Assembly: GCA_011048585.1 (NCBI GenBank)
Contig: DSDS01000145.1
Location: 1-5,990 of the forward strand
From: Desulfurivibrio alkaliphilus
Lineage (GTDB): Bacteria > Desulfobacterota > Desulfobulbia > Desulfobulbales > Desulfurivibrionaceae
Length of the DNA: 5,990 nt
Reading direction: 5' to 3'
The notes under the pieces were generated by a model. It made no database searches. It was not told where the DNA came from and saw only the letters and a program-made list of their open reading frames with translations. Of the stretch, positions 1 to 5,680 are shown piece after piece (position 1 is the stretch's first letter; the number at the start of each line of letters is the position of its first letter). Made by a program: the position numbers and the translations under genes.

Positions 1-172
1 GCAGCGCGTTGTTTCGCGCCTGTTCAATCGCCTTGTTGCCCCTGGCTTTGGCGCTGGCAACTCCCTTTCTTGCTGCCGCGCGCTGTTTATCCGGCCCGGT
101 TGCCCCCGCGCAGCGGGGGCAACAAGTAATTCTACAGTTTCTGGATATCACCCGATGACACCAGGGCGACAT
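1..172 (-). CDS. Possible partial ORF, divergent from the integrase, product unknown
   Basis: Reading leftwards from an ATG at 172-170, a frame stays open for 57 codons and leaves the window at position 1, so only an N-terminal part would be visible. The start region is Cys-rich (TCCPRC around residues 18-23). It is followed by a strongly basic, Ala/Lys/Arg-rich, probably helical stretch (residues about 27-57). I do not recognise a family. There is no convincing Shine-Dalgarno sequence ahead of the ATG, and a perfect hairpin (99-123) lies inside the frame, so the true start may be elsewhere or the frame may be non-coding. The opposite strand is also open here (2-190), which weakens the call. 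In its favour, a gene transcribed away from an integron integrase is exactly where a first cassette gene would sit. Confidence 0.3.
   Translation of the reverse strand, partial: MSPWCHRVISRNCRITCCPRCAGATGPDKQRAAARKGVASAKARGNKAIEQARNNAL
99..123. repeat. Perfect 11-bp inverted repeat (GC-rich hairpin)
   Basis: Arms 99-109 (GTTGCCCCCGC) and 113-123 (GCGGGGGCAAC) are exact complements around a 3-nt loop (GCA). No T-tract follows on either strand, so it is not a canonical intrinsic terminator. The outer bases read GTT...AAC, the reverse of the AAC...GTT arrangement of an integron attC site. The same GTTGCC and GGCAAC hexamers also occur just to the left at 35-40 and 56-61, making a second, imperfect inverted pair. 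The role is unknown: it could be transcript structure at the 5' end of a leftward gene, or a degenerate terminator of a rightward gene outside the window. Confidence 0.6.
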
Positions 173-275
173 CTTGGTTTTTCGGCCTGACGCGTCGACA
201 CGCAGGTTCTGTGCGCCGTGCCTATCAGCCTTATTTGGCAAACTAATTCATAAAAAAATCCTTAACAACTCATTT

Positions 276-304
276 TTGGTCGCTGTATCACTTTTCCGCA
301 TATT
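276..304 (+). promoter_or_regulatory. Weak sigma70-like promoter candidate for the integrase
   Basis: TTGGTC (276-281) and CATATT (299-304) are separated by 17 bp. They match the -35 and -10 consensus at three and four of six positions. Spacing and AT-rich context are right, but the hexamers are poor. It would start transcription about 35 bp before the integrase ATG. No convincing LexA box overlaps it. Confidence 0.25.
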
Positions 305-332
305 ACCAATTTCGTGTGGAATAAAGAGTTTT

Positions 333-339
333 AGGAGAG
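333..339 (+). promoter_or_regulatory. Ribosome binding site of the integrase
   Basis: AGGAGAG sits 7 nt before the ATG at 347. It is the strongest Shine-Dalgarno sequence in the window and fixes the integrase start at 347. Confidence 0.75.
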
Positions 340-346
340 CTCCCCC

Positions 347-1444
347 ATGCTTCCTCTTGCCTCTGCTCTGCGAGCACGTTTCGAGAAACTGTTGTCGGCC
401 GGTGGCGTTCCAGAGAAGACGTGGTCGTTTTATCTGAAGTGGTTACGTTTCTATCTGGATTATTGCGGTAAATACAAAGTCCCCGCCGAACGGCGGGAGA
501 GCCTGCCGCTTTTTCTTCGGAAACTGCAGGAGAAGAAAGTGGCCCCCTGGCAACAGGAGCAGGCGTCACAAGCCGTTGCCTGGTATTATCGCCTGGTTTC
601 CGGGACGAAACCAGTTTCGTCGCCGGCCCCGGTGCCTGCGACCAAGCCGGCGCGTCCAAAACCGGCAAGTTCGACGGGGGCTTCCTGGCAAGCCGAGTTC
701 ACCGGCCTTACCCGGGAGATCAAGCTCCGCCATTATTCCCCCAAAACGCTCAGCACCTACACGCTCTGGCTGCGCAAATTTCAGGCCTTTGTCCGCAGTA
801 AACCGCCGGAAACGCTTGCGGTCGCCGACGTTAAGGAGTTCCTGAGCTGGCTGGCGGTCAAGCGTCAGGTGGCGGCCTCTACCCAGAACCAGGCCTTCAA
901 TGCCCTGCTCTTTTTCTTCCGCCATGTTTTGGGGCGCGAATTCGGTACCGTTCACGACGGCAAGGGGCAGAAGGATCGAACGGTGCCGCTGCCCCGGACC
1001 CTCATCCCAGCCATGCACGACCATCTGGAAACCTTGAAAATACTGCACCAGCGTGACCTGGCCCGCCAATACGCCGGGGTTTTCCTGATGAACTCTCTGG
1101 ACAAAAAATACCCCAACGCGGCCCGGGAGTTTGCCTGGCAGTGGTTCTTCCCGGCCACATATTTGACCAAGGTGCCGGCTACCGGGGAGTACCGCCGCTA
1201 CCACCTCCATGAAACCCAGGTCCAGAAAGCCATCAAAAAAGCGGTGACCGAAGCGCGGCTTGGCAAGCGGGCCTCGGCCCATACCTTTCGCCACAGCTTC
1301 GCCAGCCACCTGCTCCAGGCCAACTACGACATCCGCACCATCCAGCAGTTGCTGGGCCACAGCGACCTCAGAACCACCATGATCTACACCCACACCGTCA
1401 AGAGCACTACCATCAAAGAGGCCCGCAGTCCCCTGGACCTGTGA
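347..1444 (+). CDS. Integron-integrase-like tyrosine recombinase, internally deleted (box I missing)
   Basis: A 365-residue tyrosine recombinase of the integron integrase (IntI) type. Such enzymes recombine attI and folded single-stranded attC sites. Residues 1-86 form one SAM-like helical N-terminal domain. A Pro/Ala/Lys-rich linker (about 87-113) joins it to a second SAM-like core-binding domain (about 114-196). The catalytic part keeps the lysine hairpin GKGQKDR (205-211), box II HTFRHSF (312-318), LLGH (His338) and the nucleophile region MIYTH (Tyr347). The integron-specific insertion LDKKYPNAAREFAWQWFFP (251-269) and the terminal RSPLD motif support the IntI call. What is missing is decisive: LGREFG (195-200) runs straight into TVHDGKGQ (201-208). 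Compared from memory with IntI1, about 65 residues are absent, including the first catalytic Arg (the GTGMR-type motif). The frame is intact, but the protein should be unable to cleave DNA. Codon composition is uneven, with an AT-rich patch at 421-480 (22 of 60 G+C). The start is set by a strong RBS. Confidence 0.85.
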   Translation: MLPLASALRARFEKLLSAGGVPEKTWSFYLKWLRFYLDYCGKYKVPAERRESLPLFLRKLQEKKVAPWQQEQASQAVAWYYRLVSGTKPVSSPAPVPATKPARPKPASSTGASWQAEFTGLTREIKLRHYSPKTLSTYTLWLRKFQAFVRSKPPETLAVADVKEFLSWLAVKRQVAASTQNQAFNALLFFFRHVLGREFGTVHDGKGQKDRTVPLPRTLIPAMHDHLETLKILHQRDLARQYAGVFLMNSLDKKYPNAAREFAWQWFFPATYLTKVPATGEYRRYHLHETQVQKAIKKAVTEARLGKRASAHTFRHSFASHLLQANYDIRTIQQLLGHSDLRTTMIYTHTVKSTTIKEARSPLDL

Positions 1445-1522
1445 AGCGGGCGGACGCCGGGCGACTCCGATTGCACCGGAGGGGGCGACGAAAAAGGGCC
1501 GGGCAAAAAAAATCAGATGGGT

Positions 1523-1528
1523 TATATT
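1523..1528 (+). promoter_or_regulatory. Possible -10 element of the purL promoter
   Basis: TATATT matches five of six bases of TATAAT and lies about 80 bp before the purL start, in the only AT-rich part of the spacer. The hexamer 17 bp upstream (CGGGCA, 1500-1505) matches TTGACA at only three positions, so the promoter call is tentative. Confidence 0.3.
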
Positions 1529-1591
1529 GATCGGCTTACCAAGTTTTGAACCCTGTCCCGGCAACGGGAAAACGGCCCCGGAAAAAAGAGC

Positions 1592-1597
1592 GAGGAA
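1592..1597 (+). promoter_or_regulatory. Ribosome binding site of purL
   Basis: GAGGAA precedes two adjacent in-frame start codons, GTG at 1603 and ATG at 1606. The gap from the AGG core is 7 nt to the GTG and 10 nt to the ATG. Both are workable, so the first residue is uncertain by one position. Confidence 0.5.
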
Positions 1598-1602
1598 CTT
1601 AA

Positions 1603-4599
1603 GTGATGCTTGCCCGGATCGAGGTCGGCCTGAAAAGCCGGCTCAATGACCCCTTCGGCGAAGCGACCCGCAAACGGATCGCCGCCGACCTTAAACTGGC
1701 GGTGGATCAAGTGCGGACCCTCAAGGTCTTCACCGTCGAGGCGGAAATCAGCCCGGAACAGTTGCAGGCGGTGGCCGCCGGCCCCTACTGCGACCCGGTG
1801 ACCCAGGATTTTGCCGTCGCCGCCTCCCTGGCCCTGAGCCAGGAAATTTCCTTCGACTGGTGCATCGAGGTCGGCTTCCGACCCGGCGTCACCGACAACG
1901 AAGGGCGCACCGCCGCCGCCGCCCTGGAGCTGCTGCTGGGCCGCAAACTGGCCAAGGGCGAAGCGGTTTACACCTCCACCCAGTACCTGCTTGGCGGTAA
2001 ATTGGGCCGGGAGGAGGCGGAAACCATCGCCGCCCGCCTGCTGGCCAACGAACTGATCGAGCGCTTTACCGTCCTCTCCCGGGAGGAGTTCACCGCCCAG
2101 GGCGGAGTGGCGGCCCATGCCCCCAAGGTGGTGGGCGGCGAACAGATCAAGGTGCTGGAGATCGACCTCAACGTCGATGACCAGGAGCTGATGCGGATCA
2201 GCCGCGACGGAGTGCTGGCCCTGACCCTGGAGGAGATGAAACTGATCCGCGACCACCTGGCCGATCCGGCGGTGCTGGCCGAGCGCCGAAACCGGGGTCT
2301 GGGCGAGAAGATCACCGATGTCGAGCTGGAGGTCCTGGCCCAAAGCTGGTCGGAACACTGCAAACATAAGATCTTCAACGGCGACATCCATTACGAGGAT
2401 ACGGTCAGCGGCGAAACCACCCTCTTCCACAGCCTCTTTGACACCTTTATCCGCAACCCCACCGCCGAGATCAGGCGGCGGCTGGGCGCCAACGACTGGT
2501 GCCTCTCGGTCTTCAAAGACAACGCCGGGGTGATCAGCTTCAACCAGGAGTGGAACGTGGCTTTCAAGGCCGAAACCCACAACAGCCCCTCGGCCCTGGA
2601 CCCTTACGGCGGCGCGCTCACCGGCATTGTCGGGGTCAACCGCGATCCCTTCGGCACCGGGATCGGGGCCAAGCTGATCTGTAACACCAACGTCTTCTGT
2701 TTCGCCTCGCCCTTCCACGACGAGCCCCTGCCCGCCCGGCTGCTGCATCCCAAGCGGATCTTCGAAGGGGTGCGGCTGGGGGTTGAGCACGGCGGCAACA
2801 AGAGCGGCATTCCCACGGTCAACGGCTCCCTGGTCTTCGACCAACGTTTCGCCGGCAAGCCCCTGGTCTTCTGCGGCACGGTGGGGATCATGCCCGCCCT
2901 GGTCAACGGCAAACCCTCCCAGGACAAGAAGGCCAACCCCGGCGACCTGATCGTGATGACCGGCGGCCGGATCGGCAAGGACGGCATCCACGGCGCCACT
3001 TTCTCTTCCGAGGAGTTGCACGAGGGCTCGCCGGCCACCGCCGTCCAGATCGGCGACCCGATCACCCAGAAGAAGATGTTCGACTGCCTGCTCAAGGCCC
3101 GCGATCTCGGCCTTTACACCGCCATCACCGATAACGGTGCCGGCGGCCTCTCATCCTCGGTGGGCGAGATGGCCCAGGACACCGGCGGCTTCAAGATCCA
3201 CCTCGACCGGGCCCCCCTCAAATACGCCGGCCTCCAGCCCTGGGAGATCATGATCTCTGAAGCCCAGGAGCGGATGACCTTGGCGGTATCCCCGGCCAAG
3301 ATCGAGCGGTTCCTGGCCCTGTGCGCCAAGATGGATGTGGAGGCCACGGTGCTGGGCGAGTTCACCGCCGAGAAAAATTTTCACGTCCTTTATCAGGATA
3401 AAACGGTGGCCTGCCTGGGGATGGATTTCATCCACAAGGGCCTGCCCCCCATGCAGATGGTCGCCCGCTGGACCCCACCGGTTCATCCCGAGCCGGAATG
3501 GCCGGCCAACCCCGACCTGGGGGCCGAACTGCACGCCCTGCTGGGTCGGCTCAATATCTGCAGCAAGGAGTACGTGGTCCGCCAGTACGACCACGAAGTC
3601 CAGGCCGGCAGCGTGGTCAAGCCGCTGACCGGGGCCGAGAACGACGGCCCTTCCGACGCGGCGGTGATCCGGCCCCTGCTCGACTCCTTTGAAGGGCTGG
3701 TGATCGCCCACGGCATCTGCCCCCGCTACTCCGATATTGATACCTACCACATGACCGCCTGCGCCATGGATGAAGCGATCCGCAACGCGGTGGCGGTGGG
3801 GGCCTCCCTGGAGCGGATGGCCGGGCTGGACAACTTCTGCTGGTGCGACCCGATTCTGTCGGAGAAAACCCCGGACGGCCCTTACAAGCTGGCCCAGCTG
3901 GTTCGGGCCAACCAGGCGCTGGCCGCCTATGCCGTCGCCTTCGGGGTGCCCTGCATCTCCGGCAAGGATTCGATGAAGAACGATTACATGGTGGGCAACG
4001 TAAAGATCTCCATTCCCCCCACCCTGCTCTTCTCGGTGGTGGCCAAAATCGACGATGTCCGCCAGGCGGTGACCATGGACGCCAAAAAATCGGGCGACTT
4101 CGTTTACCTGCTGGGCCGGACCTATCCCGAAATGGGCGCCTCCGAATACGCCGCCCGCCACGGGGGGATCGGCAACCTGGTGCCCAAGGTCGATGCCGCC
4201 GCCGCCCTGCGGCGCTATCAGGCCCTGCATCTGGCGATCAAGGCCGGGCTGGTGGCTTCGGCCCACGATCTGTCGGATGGCGGCCTGGGGGTGGCGGCGG
4301 CGGAAACCGCCTTTGCCGGCAACCTGGGGCTGGATCTCGACCTGGGGCTGACCGACTGCGAAGGGATCGAGCGGGACGATTTTCTGCTCTTCTCGGAGAG
4401 CGCCAGCCGCCTGCTGGTCACCGTGGCCCCCGCCGACGCCGACGCCTTTGAACAGCAGATGGCCGGCACCAGCTGCAGCCGGATCGGGGTGGTGACCACC
4501 GAACCGGTGCTGCGGATCTCGGGCCTGAAGGGAACCACCATTATGGTGGAGCGGCTGGAAGATCTGAAGCAAAGCTGGCAGCAAACCCTGGCCTTCTGA
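1603..4599 (+). CDS. purL: Phosphoribosylformylglycinamidine synthase, PurS-PurL fused form without glutaminase
   Basis: FGAM synthase converts FGAR, ATP and glutamine-derived ammonia to FGAM in cytosolic de novo purine synthesis. The 998 residues fall between small PurL (about 740) and large PurL (about 1295). The N-terminus holds two PurS-like segments, about 3-55 (starting LARIEVGLKSRLNDPFGEA) and about 84-165 (EVGFRPGVTDNEG). The linker region carries SEHC (250-253), the conserved catalytic-region motif. Two AIR-synthase-type halves follow. The first shows ETHNSPS (324-330), TGGRIGKDGIHGATF (453-467), TDNGAGG and ISEAQERM (551-558). The second shows ISGKDSM (785-791) and SAHDLSDGG (886-894). 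The protein ends right after the second half, so the class I glutaminase domain of large PurL is absent and a separate PurQ is expected elsewhere. The start is GTG 1603 or ATG 1606. It is the first gene of a tight cluster, with the next start 1 nt after its stop. The family assignment is secure; the tandem PurS reading is my alignment by eye. Confidence 0.96.
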   Translation: MMLARIEVGLKSRLNDPFGEATRKRIAADLKLAVDQVRTLKVFTVEAEISPEQLQAVAAGPYCDPVTQDFAVAASLALSQEISFDWCIEVGFRPGVTDNEGRTAAAALELLLGRKLAKGEAVYTSTQYLLGGKLGREEAETIAARLLANELIERFTVLSREEFTAQGGVAAHAPKVVGGEQIKVLEIDLNVDDQELMRISRDGVLALTLEEMKLIRDHLADPAVLAERRNRGLGEKITDVELEVLAQSWSEHCKHKIFNGDIHYEDTVSGETTLFHSLFDTFIRNPTAEIRRRLGANDWCLSVFKDNAGVISFNQEWNVAFKAETHNSPSALDPYGGALTGIVGVNRDPFGTGIGAKLICNTNVFCFASPFHDEPLPARLLHPKRIFEGVRLGVEHGGNKSGIPTVNGSLVFDQRFAGKPLVFCGTVGIMPALVNGKPSQDKKANPGDLIVMTGGRIGKDGIHGATFSSEELHEGSPATAVQIGDPITQKKMFDCLLKARDLGLYTAITDNGAGGLSSSVGEMAQDTGGFKIHLDRAPLKYAGLQPWEIMISEAQERMTLAVSPAKIERFLALCAKMDVEATVLGEFTAEKNFHVLYQDKTVACLGMDFIHKGLPPMQMVARWTPPVHPEPEWPANPDLGAELHALLGRLNICSKEYVVRQYDHEVQAGSVVKPLTGAENDGPSDAAVIRPLLDSFEGLVIAHGICPRYSDIDTYHMTACAMDEAIRNAVAVGASLERMAGLDNFCWCDPILSEKTPDGPYKLAQLVRANQALAAYAVAFGVPCISGKDSMKNDYMVGNVKISIPPTLLFSVVAKIDDVRQAVTMDAKKSGDFVYLLGRTYPEMGASEYAARHGGIGNLVPKVDAAAALRRYQALHLAIKAGLVASAHDLSDGGLGVAAAETAFAGNLGLDLDLGLTDCEGIERDDFLLFSESASRLLVTVAPADADAFEQQMAGTSCSRIGVVTTEPVLRISGLKGTTIMVERLEDLKQSWQQTLAF

Positions 4600-4600
4600 T

Positions 4601-5671
4601 ATGGAGAGCGCGGTGGATAAAGGGACCATGGTCGCCGAGATCGAAGAGGGGAGCAAAGTTGAAGGGCTCTTCCTGGTCAAGGAGATGAACCGGGGGGAGA
4701 CCAAGGCCGGCAAACCTTTTCTTCGCCTCAAGGTGATGGACAAGAGCGGGGAGATCGGCGGGCCGGTCTGGGATGATGCCGAGGCCCTGGCCCCCCTCTG
4801 CCGGCCCGGCAGCTACCTCCGGATCAGCGGCCAGGGGGATAGCTACCAGGGCAGCCCCCAATTGCGGATCAACCGAATCAGCCCGGTGGATGGGGCCGCC
4901 ATCGACCCCGCCGACTTCATTCCCGGCGGCGATATCGATCTTAAGCAACTGGCCAAGGAGCTGAACAGCCTGATCGCCGAAGTCGGCGATCCCCATCTCA
5001 AGCGACTGCTCAGCGCCATCTTCATCGAGGACCGGGAACTGCGCCGCCGTTTCACCATTGCCCCGGCGGCCAAAACCATGCACCATGCCTATCTGGGCGG
5101 GCTGCTGGAACACTCCGTGGCCTTGGGCCGGCTGGCGCTTGCGGTGAGCAGGCTCTACCCCGCCGTCGACCGCGATCTCCTGTTGGCCGGCGCCCTGCTC
5201 CACGACCTGGGCAAGACCGAGGAGCTGACCTACGACAACTATCCCTTCGGCTACAGCAACCGGGGCCGGCTGGTGGGCCACCTGGTGATCGGGGCCGAAA
5301 CCGTGGGGGTGAGGGCCGGGCAGCTCCCCGATTTTCCCGCCGCCCGCCTGGAGCAGCTGCAGCACCTGATCTTAAGTCACCACGGTCGCCACGAATTCGG
5401 CGCCCCCACCCTGCCCATGATGCAGGAGGCCTTTATCCTCCACTTCCTCGACGATCTCGACGCCAAGCTCAACTATTTTGCCCGTCTGGGCCGGCAGGTC
5501 CAGGAACCGGGCTATCAGTGGAGCGAATACCAGCGCAACCTGGAACGGTTCCTCTATCTCCAGGGTCACCCCCCCGAAGCTCCGGCAAACCCGGACGCCG
5601 CCCTACCTATGGAGGCGGAGAAGGATGCCGGCCCCGAACCACCCATCCGCCAAAAGGGCCTGTGGGGCTGA
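4601..5671 (+). CDS. yhaM: YhaM-family 3'-5' exoribonuclease (OB-fold plus HD domain)
   Basis: A 356-residue cytosolic protein with the YhaM/CBF1 architecture: an N-terminal OB-fold nucleic-acid-binding domain (about 15-95, with EGLFLVKEMNRGETKAGKPF at its start) and a metal-dependent HD domain (about 155-300). Visible likely ligands are His161/His162 (HHAYLGGLLEH), His171, His201-Asp202 (LLHDLGKTEE), His227 (GHL), His260/His261 (SHHGRHEFG) and Asp284/Asp285 (LDDLDAKL). Characterised members degrade RNA, and sometimes single-stranded DNA, from the 3' end; activity here is inferred. It is longer than Bacillus YhaM (about 314), the surplus being a Pro/Ala/Glu-rich tail (about 322-349) ending in QKGLWG (351-356). 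The ATG at 4601 is 1 nt after the purL stop and lacks a clear RBS. GTG 4613 (codon 5, with GGAGAG 4 nt before it) and ATG 4628 (codon 10) are alternative starts. Translation is probably coupled to purL. Confidence 0.87.
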   Translation: MESAVDKGTMVAEIEEGSKVEGLFLVKEMNRGETKAGKPFLRLKVMDKSGEIGGPVWDDAEALAPLCRPGSYLRISGQGDSYQGSPQLRINRISPVDGAAIDPADFIPGGDIDLKQLAKELNSLIAEVGDPHLKRLLSAIFIEDRELRRRFTIAPAAKTMHHAYLGGLLEHSVALGRLALAVSRLYPAVDRDLLLAGALLHDLGKTEELTYDNYPFGYSNRGRLVGHLVIGAETVGVRAGQLPDFPAARLEQLQHLILSHHGRHEFGAPTLPMMQEAFILHFLDDLDAKLNYFARLGRQVQEPGYQWSEYQRNLERFLYLQGHPPEAPANPDAALPMEAEKDAGPEPPIRQKGLWG

Positions 5672-5680
5672 TCGGCCACC

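Larger units (their letters stand above)
173..346. other. AT-rich intergenic region ahead of the integrase; candidate attI zone
   Basis: This stretch separates the possible leftward ORF from the integrase gene and has no convincing coding frame. It is clearly AT-rich against its surroundings: 19 of 60 bases are G or C at 241-300, versus 43 of 60 at 3901-3960 inside purL. In integrons the attI site and cassette promoter lie between intI and the first cassette, which corresponds to this interval. On the minus strand GTTAAGG (266-260) matches six of seven positions of the integron core GTTRRRY, but a match that short is weak evidence. I could not identify the extra integrase-binding repeats of a proven attI. 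Confidence 0.25.
1445..1602. other. Integrase-purL spacer
   Basis: A 158-bp non-coding gap. It contains a small stem, CTCCG/CGGAG at 1465-1481, with an outer CGCC/GGCG pairing (1455-1458 with 1484-1487). No T-tract follows, so I do not call a terminator, and integrase transcripts may read into purL. Two A-runs (around 1491-1495 and 1505-1512) and a TATATT element follow. I see no riboswitch-like architecture or recognisable purine operator. Confidence 0.6.

Noticed and set aside
55..105. attC-like arrangement GGCAAC ... GTTGCC
   Set aside because: The outer boxes do not match RYYYAAC/GTTRRRY and the interior shows no imperfect inverted repeat, so an attC call is not supported.
283..298. LexA (SOS) box in the integrase promoter
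   Set aside because: Only a half-site-like CTGTAT (283-288) is present; the matching ACAG half is missing at the right spacing.
174..437. Plus-strand 87-codon frame overlapping the integrase start
   Set aside because: It runs out of frame into the integrase, which has a strong RBS and homology. It has no RBS or family of its own.
1455..1487. Hairpin after the integrase as a rho-independent terminator
   Set aside because: The core stem is only 5 bp with a loose outer pairing, and A-rich rather than T-rich sequence follows on the plus strand.
566..1564. Minus-strand open frame of 332 codons opposite the integrase
   Set aside because: Antisense of recognisable recombinase motifs, with composition typical of a reverse shadow.
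1522..3021. Long minus-strand open frame of 499 codons opposite purL
   Set aside because: It mirrors the GC-rich codon pattern of purL, whose motifs are unmistakable on the plus strand. The antisense product is Gly/Asp/Val/Gln-rich low-information sequence with no family features.
3151..4743. Minus-strand open frame of 530 codons opposite the purL 3' half and the start of the next gene
   Set aside because: Antisense shadow of two confident genes; its product lacks recognisable motifs and crosses the gene boundary.
4541..5365. Minus-strand open frame of 274 codons opposite the HD-domain gene
   Set aside because: Antisense shadow of a gene with clear HD motifs.
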